Below the pieces are notes generated by a model. The model made no database searches. It was not told the origin of the DNA and saw only the letters and a program-made list of their open reading frames with translations. Made by a program: the position numbers and the translations under genes. From contig NC_065572.1 of the NCBI RefSeq assembly GCF_937616625.2, positions 71,670,653-71,734,652 of the forward strand: a DNA stretch of 64,000 nt. Reading direction: 5' to 3'. The stretch comes from Mercurialis annua (Eukaryota > Streptophyta > Magnoliopsida > Malpighiales > Euphorbiaceae). Shown in pieces: positions 46,501-58,586 of this stretch (position 1 is its first letter; each line of letters starts with the position of its first letter).

Positions 46501-48169
46501 AAAACATAGTTTTAACATGGCTACTTGTGTCAAACCTCAAAATGGTAAACCATACCCATTACATCAATTTTCTCTTCTTACTAAAACCAATCCCATTTCT
46601 AGTGATCCTGCATGCTCCACATCTATTATTAAAGAACCTTTTTCATTTAATCAAGCATACAAAGACTCTAGATGGGTAGATGCTATGAATTTAGAGTTGG
46701 CAGCACTAGAAAAAAATGGGACTTGGTCTCTTACTACTCTACCTCCAAATAAAACTGCTATAGGAAATAAATGGGTTTATAAGATAAAGCATAATTCTGA
46801 TGGATCTATAGACAGGCTTAAAGCTAGGCTAGTTGCTAAGGGTTATAATCAAATTGAAGGTCTGGATTATAAAGAAAGTTTTTCCCCTGTAGCTAAGCTT
46901 GTTACTGTTAGACTTTTGATTGCTTTGGCAGCATCTAAAGGGTGGTTTTTAGAACAGCTTGATGTTAATAATGCCTTTTTACATGGCACTTTAGAAGAGG
47001 AGGTTTATATGCTGCCACCTCAAGGTTATTACAAAGCTAAACCACATGAAGTTTGCAAATTAGTCAAATCCCTTTATGGACTTAAACAGGCCTCTCGGCA
47101 ATGGAATATTACATTTACAACATCCTTACTAGAAATTGGTTTCAAGCAATCAGTTCATGATAATTGCTTGTTTACCAGAAAACTTCATGGTCATTTTACT
47201 GTGCTTGTTGTATATGTAGATGATGTATTGCTTGCAGGTGATAGCATGCAACAGTTAACCACTGTGAAACAATTTTTGGATTCTAAGTTCACTATCAAAG
47301 ATCTGGGTCCTTTGACATACTTTCTTGGTCTTGAAATTCATCGTGATTCTCATGGTATTGCTTTGAATCAACAAAGATATGTTCTAGATATTTTGGCAGA
47401 TTCTGGCTTAACTGGTGTCAAACCAAGTTCTTTTCCTCTTCCTTCCAATGTCAAGTTGTCTGCTACTGATGGAGATTTGTTATCTGATCCAAACAAATAT
47501 CGCCGGCTCATAGGAAGGTTGTTATATCTGAATATCACCAGACCAGACATCAGTTTTTCAGTAAATGTTCTTAGCCAGTTTCTCAGTTCTCCTCGTCAGT
47601 CTCATTGGGAAGCTGCCATACATGTCCTCAAGTATCTGAAAGGTTGTCCAAACTTGGGGTTATATTATCCTGCTCATTCTGATTTACAGCTTCAAGCCTA
47701 CAGTGACTCAGACTGGGCTTCTTGTGTTGATTCCAGACGTTCTATAACTGGTTTTTGCATTTTTATGGGAACATCTCTAGTTTCCTGGAAGAGTAAAAAG
47801 CAAGTGACAGTTTCACGCTCCTCAGCAGAAGCTGAGTATCGCTCAATGGCTTCTACCACCTGTGAACTGCTCTGGCTCAGTTTTTTACTCAATGACTTAC
47901 AGGTTTCCATTGCAGCTCCAATTGTATTACATTGTGACAACAAAGCAGCCCTCCATATAGCTGCTAACCCAGTCTTTCATGAGAGGACTAAACACTTAGA
48001 CATTGATTGTCATCTGGTTCGTCAACATTACAAAGATGGGTTCATTCTTCCTACTTTTACTCCCTCAAAGTTTCAGCTTGCTGATCTCTTTACAAAGTCC
48101 CTTGGTGCATCTTCACATCAGTTTTTATTGTCCAAGTTGAATCTTGTTTCTTACCAAGATCCAACTTGA
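43592..48169 (+). CDS. Ty1/copia Gag-Pol polyprotein
   Basis: 1525 codons without interruption, starting 48 bp past the primer-binding site. Domains in order are as follows. The Gag capsid-like region (about 40-260) includes NYFSWSKAVRIALGAK. The nucleocapsid zinc knuckle is CDYCNKDGHIKAGC at about 289. The aspartic protease has WIIDTGASDHM at about 422. The GAG-pre-integrase segment has HARLGHAS at about 583. The integrase core begins with LLHIDLWGPY at about 636, RTDNGLEF at about 702 and PQQNGVVERKHR. The reverse transcriptase has LDVNNAFLHG at about 1124 and YVDDVLL at about 1208. RNase H has YSDSDWASCVDSRRS at about 1370 and ends KHLDIDCH. The integrase-before-RT order defines Ty1/copia. 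All catalytic landmarks I know are present. Function is element replication, not host biology. Confidence 0.97.
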   Translation: MEETGHSSNLGHRSTSNTVKNTNLYNGDPLLLQSSDNPNNQLVSTLLTINNYFSWSKAVRIALGAKTKLGFINGKCIMPDEDSDAYEHWIKVDCMVISWLLNSISRDLSGAFLCASSAKELWDDLKQHFGQSNGPTLYQLKRDITLITQGNDEISVYFTKLKRLWDELNCMNVMPVCNCGALKNCVCGLNKAVADYHSQDRLVQFLMGLNEEYEHTKNQILLMNPLPNENRAYSMLLTVEKQGQISRNNVSSVDSTALLANPQGYSKGSWNKQQTYNQGYKRDAKDKGHCDYCNKDGHIKAGCFKLIGYPEWFKTNKMKGQQQNPRMAQAHNVTGNNNNGCSDDSVEHKGWDLPDSFTNYEQLGNTLAGMLKFIKGKSVADTSQSAGRFAGTAERSYAEPLAFSGISPSFALSGFTLNDKDSWIIDTGASDHMTFNPNLLSAKTKLLKPIQVCLPNGVINLVHHTGQVVLNDDLTLKDALFLPDFKYNLLSVSKLVNTNPLKVTFFSKCCLIQDLKTEVILAKGQQVAGLYKLDSASFLNNTINMDDNVFVNNVDPAIQFSKMNKEGIFLMNASVDESTYSIWHARLGHASISTLVHLPSLIHKIPKTSDCEICSEAKQQRLAFPSSEIKTKQPFDLLHIDLWGPYKITSNQGSHYFLTIVDDNTRVTWTYLLRQKLNCTQTLLTFLKMIHTQYAAHVKIIRTDNGLEFLNSSLSSYLQTKGIIHQQTCPYTPQQNGVVERKHRHLLEVARALRFQSHLPKQFWGDCLLTATYLINRMPMKILDWKTPYEKFYSKPPDYKNLKVFGCLCYAKNFSPSKDKFDTRSIKSIFLGYCSTQKAYKVMNLTTNKYFVSRDVKFFENSFPYSHNTHDPLDTCVLPNVSLFDTDSSLLHTGFIPHTSIQSKSHSTSLSPGCSTNTIIHSQSPLQSIPEQPNPEPHIDSTDTTFIPRRSSRQIIQPKWLQDFHISKSRKHSFNMATCVKPQNGKPYPLHQFSLLTKTNPISSDPACSTSIIKEPFSFNQAYKDSRWVDAMNLELAALEKNGTWSLTTLPPNKTAIGNKWVYKIKHNSDGSIDRLKARLVAKGYNQIEGLDYKESFSPVAKLVTVRLLIALAASKGWFLEQLDVNNAFLHGTLEEEVYMLPPQGYYKAKPHEVCKLVKSLYGLKQASRQWNITFTTSLLEIGFKQSVHDNCLFTRKLHGHFTVLVVYVDDVLLAGDSMQQLTTVKQFLDSKFTIKDLGPLTYFLGLEIHRDSHGIALNQQRYVLDILADSGLTGVKPSSFPLPSNVKLSATDGDLLSDPNKYRRLIGRLLYLNITRPDISFSVNVLSQFLSSPRQSHWEAAIHVLKYLKGCPNLGLYYPAHSDLQLQAYSDSDWASCVDSRRSITGFCIFMGTSLVSWKSKKQVTVSRSSAEAEYRSMASTTCELLWLSFLLNDLQVSIAAPIVLHCDNKAALHIAANPVFHERTKHLDIDCHLVRQHYKDGFILPTFTPSKFQLADLFTKSLGASSHQFLLSKLNLVSYQDPT

Positions 48170-48177
48170 GGGGAGGC

Positions 48178-48399
48178 TATTAACTACTGTATTTATGATT
48201 AGTAGTTTTAGTTACTTAGTTACTTAGCAGTTAAGTTTTTACTTAAGCTAGAATGCCAGCTGATGCCAGCTAATATCCAGCTGGCTCTTTACTTGTATAT
48301 AAACAGTAGCTTGTAACTAAATAGCGGTTATCATTTTTTGATCAATACAAAAATCTTCTTCTTCTTCTCTCAAACTTATTCTCAAATCCAGATTTAACA
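48178..48399 (+). repeat. 3' LTR of the copia element
   Basis: 222 bp, identical to the 5' LTR by eye over its full length, starting TATTAAC after the purine tract. Confidence 0.95.
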
Positions 48400-48404
48400 A
48401 ATCT

Positions 48405-51400
48405 TATAGGTAGTTAGTATGAATTAATTATTATTTTTTAACATGTATGTAAAATTATAATAACCTTTTGGAATATAATTTGTAGGGCTCGAATCAACCC
48501 TCATATGATAATTGAATATCGAATAACCAGATTTAAAATATTATTAAAAGAATATGAATAAAAGACGTCATTTACCATAAAAAGAATCCCCATGTTAAGA
48601 AAGAAAGAAAGCCACTGGAGAAAAATTTAGATGAAATTTTTGGACCTCCTTCACTAATTAACTGTAACTAAATGATGACCTCAAATTGTTTTAGGTGCTG
48701 GAAATTACTTTATTAGTAAGTGAAATCTCTAGTCAGAAGAAGCTAGCTATACTTTAATTAAACTATACCCTATTAACCTAACCTTCCACCACTAACGTCA
48801 AAAATTGAATCATTTGATGAACGGGGACCATATATTATTTTCATGAAAATTTGTTTACATCATTTGATGATCAATTTGTCTTATGCATTATATAAAGAGG
48901 CACATATCATTTGTATCATCCAATTATATTAATATATATTAAGAAAATCCCTTATATAAGCATAAAACTTGTTTAATTAAAACGTGTACTAGAAAAAGTT
49001 AATAATAATCTTCATATAAAATATTCCATCCATCTATAATTAATGAGCCAATTTTTATTTTAATGTACCAAATTATAGGCTTATTCGTTATTAGAAACTT
49101 GTTAATTAGATAAATATGCAAAAAATTCTTAATTGGATTAATTCTAGTTGACTTTGATAACACTAATAATTTTTAATTTTTAATAATTTCAATAACAAGA
49201 AAAGTTTTATATTCATCTTATGAATTATTTTAAATTATGATTTAATAAAAATATATTAAAATGATGAATTGGCTAATAATTTAGTAAGGATATTATATAT
49301 GTTTTAACTAAAATATTATTTTTATTATGCGTTAGGCAGATAAGTATATACTACTAGTAATTATGAACAAGATGAGTAATAAATAGCCGTAACAGGAGAA
49401 CTAAAACACTATTTGAATTGATAAAATCTATCAAACTCCTAAAATTTATAGAACATGAAATTCATAAATTTATCATGATAATTCGGAAAATCTCGGGTTG
49501 CCTCCTGCTAGCTGAAAAGGGCACCGGTCGATGTCGCCATTGAATGAGGATAATTGACTGGACCACATACATATCAACTATGGCTTTAGTGCGATTGAAG
49601 AAGCTAGTGAGTCAGTTCGGATGGTTGCTGGACACAGATCCTCCTCATGACTTTACAATAAAAAGCCAAACTAAACCTCAGCCGTTTTCGAATATGAAAA
49701 CAGATAACTTAGCGGTCCTGATTCAGTTTAGAGTTTGAAGACAACATTCCCCCATATTCCTCATAAATTATAAGGATACAAATATTCTGAAATGGGCACT
49801 TTGTGTCCTTTTTAGTACAGTAGAAATTAAGATCTAAATGTGACAATGTTTAATTTATGTTTATCTAATATGGGTTAATTATTGTAGTATAGTAAATTTA
49901 ATTAATTAATGTAATATAACTAAATAAAAGATGGTGCTGAAATTAATTTGCAATTATGTTGTACCAAAGCTAGAAGACAATAATTTTTTGTTTTTAGACG
50001 TATAATTGAGCGAGTCATGATCAATAATTGCTTTAGCTATTTCAATGGGACATGTATAATCTGGTTCATTTGTTTCAACTTGAATTTATTGGACTATATT
50101 ACCGACGTAGTAATCTCTTTTATTACCCATGGCCGACATCTTACAAGTTTTTTCATTATCACAACTTTAATCTATTTATTGTTATATCAATCTGGACAAA
50201 TTATAAAAATTACCTAAATCGTTCATACTTTTTTTGAAAATATGTATTTTTTATTAAAAGAAATCTCATTTCGTATCTAAAAGTTTTCATTTTTTGTACG
50301 TTTTGTATCCAAAATGTATTAAAATGCATCAATAATGTATTTTAGAATATCTTATATGTTTCTATTATATACTTTTTATATGAACTAAAAATATAAAAAA
50401 TGAAAATATTTTTATTTTTTAGATAAAAATTAAATTTTGAATTTAAAGAATATTTTTATATAATTTTGTGCGCTTTCCTGTAAATATGATGTTTGGACTT
50501 TGGATTGATAAATTTTAAATATTGTTTTTATAAATTATTAGAAATTTAAATATTTATTGTTTTCTTGTAATATCAAAATGCATGCTGCCTTACGATGGAA
50601 GAAGAAGAAGAAAAAAAGACTAGCAGAAAATTTAGTTAAATAGGTTCAGATGAGGTATGTTTAATTTCAGATGACAAATTTATTTTCAGTATAGAAAATG
50701 TAGATTTGGTACCTAAAAATGCATTTATTGTTGAATTGGATCTGAGGTGTATTGATATTGACAAAATGACAAAGTAAAGAGTCATTTTGCAGTTCAGCAA
50801 TAGCATCAAATCAGCTACTTCTGGAAAAGAGGGATCTTGTTGCAATTCTATTGCATGCATGAAAATCCTCTAAATAGAGAGCATTTGAGATTCACGGTCC
50901 AATAATAAATTCTAAACTTTGTGCTCCTTCAATATAAAAGTGAAAGGCAACCAATAAAAATAAAAGGCACCACAATTTATGGACGTAATTTATAAATTTC
51001 TACACATTTTCATTAGTGTTGTTGTCATAAAATAGAAATTTTTTACATCAACCAAGTTGGCCACGTATATTAGAATCAGTTAGTATAATTTTTTATTTAA
51101 TATTAGACTAATTTTATGCATAAATGATTATTCCCAACGATATTATATTTTATCAATTATGTGATAACAAAATCTTTTATTAATTGTGTTATTTTGAAAA
51201 TTATCTTGACAAATAATGAAAACTTAAATAATTTTGAAGGTATTTGGCCAGTTTTAATAGTTATTTATTTATTAGATATTTGAAAAATATTTTCTAAAAC
51301 AATAGTCTAGTTTTCCTTGTTTGTAATTGAATTTGAAATTAATTTATAATAAAAATAATTTGAGAGGTTTTTTTTGTCAATTAAGTAATATGTAGATTAA

Positions 51401-51775
51401 ATGACTCAGTTGATAAGATGACAAATTCATGGGTCAATTAATAAAAATAAATCCAAGAATTATATTAGTTGTCAAAAAAAAGTCAAAAATAAACATTGAA
51501 ATTCGTTAGTTAATGTTCAACACAGAACACTATCTTAATAAAAATATTATCAAAATTACATAAATTCGCTAAATCTAAATAAATAAAACGAGAGTGAACC
51601 AATTAATACTCTCAGATTATAAAAATTGATGTGGTTTTCGGTCCGAATTTTTATAATTGAAGATGAAGATGTATAATGAGCGTTAAGTGTATAAGTTATT
51701 ACTTTTTAATATTTTAGCTCACACAACTCATTTATTTCAACAAATCAATTGTAATTAACTCATTAGCGATTACAG
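48405..51775. other. Intergenic, AT-rich
   Basis: No supported gene. 49500-49740 is less AT-rich and has a short open frame without family features. A possible fold-back element at about 49026-49300 (ATTAATGAGCCAAT near one end, AATTGGCTAATAAT near the other) is too weak to delimit. Confidence 0.4.
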
Positions 51776-52015
51776 TTATAAGAAACTCAAGATAGTGATT
51801 ATACCACTGATAACCTGACTTGATACGGGCATATAAATAAAATCTAAATCAATAAACTGCTTCGCTAACTCCACATAATCAAAAATTAGAAAATCCGTCT
51901 CGACAACAGGATTTCTAATATCTTGAATTACCTCTAAAGCATCAGACTCGATAGTAATCTTGTAGTCACCTTTAATCCAGCTCAACGATTCTCGAATTTC
52001 CAAAATCTCAGTCAC
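51776..52015 (-). pseudogene. RNase H-like (RVT_3) fragment
   Basis: About 79 codons on the minus strand with EILEIRESLSWIKGDYKITI followed by ESDALEVIQDI. This matches the pattern A..E...I...L.WI.G.....IESD...V of the plant RVT_3 RNase H domain. The end that should carry the R.AN..AH helix is degraded. It is probably a remnant of a LINE or an RNase H-like gene. Confidence 0.55.
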
Positions 52016-52580
52016 TTTAAATTTTTTGATATTTTTTGTTTATTTTACAAATTACACCCGCGTAATATAAAATACAAAAAATTATACATGGTGTTGATTT
52101 ATTATTTGAATTTGTGAAATTTTGAATTAATTTTTTTTGGTACACATGAAGTGTTCTGAACGGATCCTAAATATAAAACGACACCTTTAAATCTTCTACA
52201 TTCAGACTAATCCCCATTCGAGTCGGGTAGGTCCCTTGCGGAAGGTAAAATTTTGGATTAATTTAATTGAGCTTCACAACAATAAAATTGAGAAAACAAA
52301 ACATAAAATAAAAGTGAGGAAAATCCTAGAACGTGCCATCTAAGGAAACAACATGTTCCTTCACATCTATTGGTACGTGCAATATATTTCCGTTTCCAAC
52401 ACTGTCCAATGTAGCAAAGGGGCATTACCGTCAAATCGCATCACCAAAATTAACCACCCCAGCGCAAAAATTAAACGAGGACAGAATCGACATTCCACAA
52501 CATTAGTTTATCGTTAACGTTCACCATAAGAATCCCCTCCGTTTTCAAGTAAAGCAGCGTTTTTGTTCGTTAAGCAACTA
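52016..52580. other. Upstream region of the G3P permease-like gene
   Basis: AT-rich distal part and less AT-rich proximal part from 52320. I searched for the phosphate-starvation P1BS motif (GNATATNC) by eye and did not find one. Confidence 0.35.
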
Positions 52581-52693
52581 AAACATAAAATCACTGAGAA
52601 AAAAATTATTCATTTCATTTTTTTTATTTTTCTTCAACGAAAAAAAAGTTAGTGACAGCAAGCAATTCAGTGAGCTTAGCCGATCAAGAAGAG

Positions 52694-53455
52694 GTAATTG
52701 TTACTTAACTAATTAGTTCATAGTTTACGCATGATCAGGTGCAGTTCATATAATTAATTTTTGTGTAATTTTGTTGATTTATTATGCATTTAAAGCATTT
52801 TATGGTAGAAGTTTTTGCTTCTGATTTTTGTAATTCTTTTTTTTTTCTGATCAAAATTTGATATCTAGTTCTTCTGATATTTTTATACTGTGATTTTTTT
52901 TGTCACGGATAGTCTGCTGATTATGATTATCAAAAAGTAATTTGTAATGATTTATCCTGAGATTTAATTCATTGTTTGTTTTCTTGATAATTATGTGATT
53001 CGCTCGGTGCATAGATGACGTGTTGAACTGAATCTATCTAAGAATTTCTTAATAGTATTTTTTTCAATCGGTTTTTGTTTGGCTATATTTTTAGGCTATT
53101 ATTTGACAACTTTAATGTCTCTGGAATATTGTAAAAAAAGTTTTGCTTCTTAGTGAGGTTTTTGAGGTTCTTTTTCCCTTTTTATTAAAAATAAATCGCC
53201 GAGAAACTTTATTTTATTGTAGAATTGGACTTGTTTCCTGCTAAATTTGATCAAATTCAGGTTTTATTTTTTTCTAATGTGAGTCTTATTGTACTGTAGC
53301 TGTATCTTATAATAATTAAGTACTGTGCTTGATTTCTATGTTTATGAGCTACTTTAATTAGATGTGTTTGGATCTTGTAAGATATGGAATTGAAGTAATT
53401 AATTTAGATTTTAATATTCTCTAAGCTTTAATGTTAAATTTGTTTGTTTCCACAG
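52694..53455 (+). other. Probable 5'-UTR intron of the G3P permease-like gene
   Basis: AAGAG precedes GTAATTG at 52694, and TTTGTTTCCACAG ends at 53455. The region is T-rich throughout, as expected of a plant leader intron. The leader exons would be about 52600-52693 and 53456-53517. Transcript data are needed to confirm it. Confidence 0.6.
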
Positions 53456-53517
53456 CTTGCTGCTTTTGGTCTTAAGGAAGGAAATTAAAGGGCTGCAGAA
53501 TTGTAGATTTGATATTC

Positions 53518-55284
53518 ATGGGTTCATTATCAGAACCAGCATTTGAAGTTCATGAGCATAAACCATTTGGAATTCAATTCTTAGAGTGCATAAGAAAGAA
53601 AAGAATTTCATACAAAACATACCAAATCATTGTTTTGATTGTTACATTTTTCGCTTATGCTAGCTACCATGCTGCTCGGAAAACGACAAGTATTGTTAAG
53701 AGTACTCTTGACCCCCAATCATCCGAGTTGGGTTTGAAGTTATATCCGTGGAGGATAACCTACTTAAGTCAACCAGAAGAAAGAAGAAGATTTTCATCGA
53801 GACTTGGAGAGGGGTGGGCGCCTTTTAATGGATTGGATGGCACGTCCTTGCTTGGTGAACTTGATTTGGCTTTTCTGTCGGTATATGCGATAGGAATGTA
53901 TTTCTCCGGTCACATAGGCGACAGGATGAATTTACGGATCTTTTTGACGATAGGAATGGTCGGAACTGGTATATTCACATCTCTATTTGGGTTTGGATAT
54001 TGGGCAAATATACATAACTTTTACTACTTTTTGATAATGCAAATGCTTGCCGGTTTGTTTCAATCCACTGGATGGCCTTCAGTGGTGGCTGTTGTTGGAA
54101 ATTGGTTTGGGAAAAGAAAGAGAGGACTAATTATGGGTATATGGAATGCTCATACATCTATAGGGAACATTTCGGGATCATTAATTGCTGCTGCTATGTT
54201 AAGACATGGGTGGGGTTGGTCATTTGTTGTGCCTGGATTTCTTATTGGTTTTGTTGGTGTAGTGATTTTTCTGATTCTGCCTGTTAATCCTGAGTCTGTT
54301 GGAGTTGACAGAAATGAGGACGATGAAGTGAATTCTCCCAGGAAATCTGGTGAAGAAGTCACACAGCCTCTTTTGAGACCGAATTTTGAGTCCAAGGATA
54401 CCGCAGTTGGCTTCATTCAAGCTTGGAAAATTCCCGGAGTTGCTCCATTTGCTCTTTGCCTTTTCTTCTCTAAATTGGTGGCTTACACATTTCTCTACTG
54501 GCTGCCTTTCTACCTCAGCCATACAGGTAATTTGGACTTACCAGCTTTTTCGTTCTGATTAAAGTCTTGTAAAGTTGCAGTTTTAATATGTTCCATCAAG
54601 TGAGGTTCATCTGTTTGCATATCAGTAAAACTTAATGAGCTATACTGTTTATGTGCTAAAATTGATGTGTTTATTGTTGCTATTATGAAGCCTAATTGAT
54701 CTTTTATTCTTTATTTTGCTGCAGCTATTGATGGGAAGTATTTGTCTAACGATTCAGCTGGGAACATGTCAACATTGTTTGATGTTGGAGGTGTAATTGG
54801 GGGAATCTTAGCAGGGCACATCTCTGATCGATTAGGTGCCAGAGCCATTACAGCAGCAAGCTTCATGTACTGTGCGATCCCTGCACTTTTCTTTTACCGC
54901 AGCTACGGACATGTTTCGTTGAACATAAACATTGCTCTTATGTTCATCACTGGCATGTTCGTGAACGGACCTTACGCTCTTATAACGACAGCAGTCTCTG
55001 CTGATTTGGGAACTCACAGTTCGCTAAAAGGAAACTCGAGGGCGTTGGCGACAGTTACAGCAATTATAGACGGAACAGGCTCAGTTGGGGCTGCAATTGG
55101 ACCGCTAATGACCGGTTACATTTCTGCTAAAAGCTGGAGTGCAGTTTTCACAATGTTGATGGGGGCAGCTCTTGTTGCTGGTCTACTTCTAACTAGACTT
55201 GTAGTGGCTGAAGTTACTGAAAAAATTGCTGAATCAAATTCTCAAGCATCATCAAGAACATCAACTCCTTCAGTTGATGTGTAA
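53518..55284 (+). CDS. Glycerol-3-phosphate permease-like MFS transporter (SLC37 type)
   Basis: Two exons, 53518..54526 and 54725..55284, GT-AG intron, phase 1; 522 residues, normal for the family. The organophosphate:Pi antiporter family of the major facilitator superfamily exchanges sugar- or glycerol-phosphates for phosphate. The N-terminus is cytosolic, then the first membrane helix carries [19 protein letters not shown], a family signature. The first cytosolic loop has [10 protein letters not shown], and [13 protein letters not shown] and [10 protein letters not shown] are also typical. A long charged central loop (about residues 260-305, with [16 protein letters not shown]) separates the two six-helix halves. 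The second half has [19 protein letters not shown]. The tail is Ser-rich. It best resembles the Arabidopsis G3Pp1 type (recalled as At3g47420, phosphate-starvation induced), whose neighbour PEX11B is also in this window. The actual substrate is unproven. Confidence 0.93.
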
Positions 55285-58200
55285 AAATCAATAAATGGTA
55301 CTTGTTTTGTATTCCATTTGTATTAGTAACAGAGTGGAGAGGCCTTTATAGTGGCTGAAGATAGGAGAAAAGAGTCGAGGATCGGTGAGTTGATCCTTTT
55401 AATGATTGTTTGTACATTCTTTGTATGTTGTATATCAATTTAACCATTACAGCAATAAGATGAACCCTTGTTCAGGGTCATGTTTAACTATGGAATTGTG
55501 GAAACTAACTTTGGGTGTGTAAACGGTTTTTTGGTTCCGTTCGGAAGTGAAAAAATCAAAATTGGCCAGTCTTTAATAAATTTAAAACCGTAAAGAATTT
55601 TTGGGATAGAATTGGATTTGGTTCGGTTTACCAAAATAAAAAAATACTATTGTTCTTTTTAAAAACTTAAAGATAAAAGATAAAAATTAAATGAAAAAGT
55701 AACATATTTTAAATATACAAATCAAATCGAAATCAAATTAATGCATTATACATACAGATTCTTACTTAATCACTCAAATTAAAATGTATTATACATGCAG
55801 ATTCTTACTGAATCACTCAGATTAATTGTCTATATTGAACAGCAACAGCAACAATTGAACCAAATATAATTTTAATGAATTAAGAATTATTCAAATTTAA
55901 CAGCTAATGTGGAGATAGACAGCAACATAATTGTTTCATGTAATTGCAACAGAAGAATTATGTCTCTTAGGAGTATGAAATAGGGATACAAATGAGGCAA
56001 TAGTTGTTTATTCAAAAATAGATAAAAGCATTTTGAATGTTCCCCACAAGAATTGTTCTCTCCAGACAACTTTTAAAACTTTCTTTTTTCTTTGCAAGTT
56101 GAAAATCTCTTGGATTATCAGCAATTACAGGCCACCAATATAGAATCGAAGGTCAAGTTGACGGCGAGTGGCGACCACATATTGTTATTGCCTTCTTCAC
56201 TTTTTAATTTAAGTATTAATTTGTACTCTTAACTTGCACGTAACAACGAAATATAGCTCAAATGAAAAAAAATTATACAGTTGTTGCGTTATATATCATT
56301 TGCATAACAAACTAATTAAGCGTTAGTCATGTGAAATTTTTAATGATATAAAAAGTAAATAATAATTACAAAATTTCCTGTCGCAAAAAGTTTATTACTT
56401 TGTTGTAAATATGACATACATCATATAAAATAAACACTTCTCAAATGGTGTAAATACTTAACTATCGTAATTTTAGTTGATTTTTAAATGAATTGACATT
56501 TAATTATTTTTGTTTTAATATATTTTTAAATAATTAAAATATAGTAATTAATTTCTTGAAATGGGCGCACAAAAAAAACGAATTTTAGCAAGCAGCTGAT
56601 GCGAGTTTCTGACTTATATTCATCCGATATTCCGCACTGATCACCAATCAAATTATTTTTGTATGATTAAACTCAATCACCTAATTGATGCCATTATTTG
56701 AATATTATTAAACAATATTTAAATGTTTTATTAGCTAGGACCCTTGCGTTGGTGGAATGAATATAAAGTCCCACAATGTGTCAAAAATCAATTAAAAAAA
56801 TTATAGACATAGGTCAAGTGATGTGATGCTATTTTGGGTTACAACCACAAATTAGATAGCAGTTGAATTGCAGCCAATAGATTACATATATTATTATTGA
56901 TCGTCTTCAATTTGAGCTCTACCACTCTACACATATTGACACATTTAATCTTACCATTGGTTAAACAAATATTTAGGCATGATCATGCTTATAATACTCT
57001 TTTTAATTAACTCCAACTTTTCGAAGGAGCCAAAGTTGTTTCTCAGTTTCTCTACATTTTGTTGGGACAATTATTAAAAGCGCTCTAATTTCTTAATTTA
57101 AAAAATCCTTATTTTATTATGATGTTTAATCAAAATTCTTTTTTGTCCTATTTCTTTGGTTAGAATGTTTTATTATTAAAAATAAAATTCAAAAAAATCT
57201 CTTAATATTTTACAAAGTTGCAATACAATTTGATTTTTCATTTCTTAAAAGTGGGTTATTATTGTTTCTTAAACATTAATATATGCCACTTGAATCATTT
57301 ACTCTTAACGATTTATAACTATTAAATCAGTTGTTATTATTTTTAAAATTAAATTCTTTTTTTGGAATATTGTTTAGATTTTATATGTTTTGGTTCAAAT
57401 CTAAACAAAATTAATCAATTGTTAATTTGATTCAGTTTTGAATAAAATGTTTATACATTAAACCAAAAATATTGAATTTTATATTTTTACCAAATCAATA
57501 TATATATATATTTATATATATAAAAATTACTGTGTTTTAAATATTTTATTTTGATCTTTTATTTTTAAGTCATTTTAAGAAATAAAATTTGTTATTAATG
57601 TGAACGTGTTATGGTTTAATAAAAATATTTTACTTTTTTAAATATTTTTGAGGATATTTTTAGAATTTATTTGAATATTAAAAAATGGAAATTAAACAAG
57701 GTGGACTATGCTAAAAATGCATTGGAGAGTCGCCCATTTCGATTAACTCATAGTCCATATGAACAGGCCCATTTAAGTTCAGTTGGAAATCCAACCCGAT
57801 ACATGAGAAAAAGCCGCAACTATTTGTAATTGTTCAGCAGCTAAATATTGATGATTCCCATTTCAAGTATTGGATGAACTATGCAAACTTCTCCAGCAAT
57901 TAAACCTTCATTTCTCTATGCTAAATCTGCATTCACATGTGCAAATTATACACACAACTTGTCAAATCCTACATTTCAATATTTCAAAACCGCATGAGGA
58001 CTATATGTTACACGAAAACTTTTCAAGTCCTATAATTCAATATTTCATTTCTGTTTTTGGAAACACTTGTGGAACTTCTATTTATAACTTAATCTTATAC
58101 ATATGTCGTTTCACCGGTTTCAATATTTCCGTTTCCGTACTCCATAGCAGCAGTATACAAGAGTAAACAAACACCAGGAACTATGTCTTATCCCCTTCTC

Positions 58201-58586
58201 GGCTTCTCCAGTTTCCTTATGCGCGTTAAAAATGTAACAAAGATGAACTGTGCGTATAATAGCTACAACCTACTAAGTCGAGCATAAATTTTTATTCTAA
58301 ACATTTATAAAGCCATCCAAATCCTTAAGCGGCCACAAGAAACATTAGAAAACGTAGCGATAAAGAAAATGCTAGGTTAAGATTAACAACATTATCATGG
58401 TAAGTGACAGTTAACGCAATAAAATGAGACTACTATATCTCATTTAAGCTCCTGCAGCAGTAAACAGAACCGAACCGAACCGACCGATGCTCACCCCTAG
58501 TTAAAACATATACTCCTATAAACTTAGTAAAAAAAGGCAAAATAAACAGTATGACGTTTCTATATCCGTCTCATCTCTCGACCAAT
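55285..58586. other. Intergenic, AT-rich
   Basis: No supported gene. 55285-55500 is probably the 3' UTR of the transporter. 57870-58166 is open on the plus strand, but the translation has no family features and the sequence lies in AT-rich DNA. Confidence 0.4.

Larger units (their letters stand above)
43310..48399 (+). mobile_element. Intact Ty1/copia LTR retrotransposon
   Basis: 5090 bp flanked by the 5-bp repeat AATCT (43305-43309 and 48400-48404). The two 222-bp LTRs (43310-43531 and 48178-48399) look identical. The initiator-Met primer-binding site TGGTATCAGAGC directly follows the 5' LTR (43532-43543), and a purine tract GAGGGGAGGC precedes the 3' LTR. A single uninterrupted polyprotein frame lies between them. 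Both LTRs begin TATTAAC and end TTTAACA, so the termini are TA...CA rather than TG...CA. Identical LTRs plus an open frame indicate a recent insertion that may be competent. Confidence 0.97.

Noticed and set aside
49026..49300. Possible fold-back element
   Set aside because: The ends pair only partly (GAGCCAAT with ATTGGCTA) and no target duplication is clear.
49544..49738. Short frame in a less AT-rich patch
   Set aside because: It looks weakly protein-like but has no recognisable motif, and no exon boundaries extend it.
52000..53517. Phosphate-starvation P1BS site upstream of the G3P permease-like gene
   Set aside because: Looked for GNATATNC because the Arabidopsis relative is phosphate-regulated; no match was found by eye.
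57870..58166. Plus-strand frame of about 98 codons
   Set aside because: The translation has no recognisable domain, lies in AT-rich DNA and contains internally similar stretches; treated as chance.
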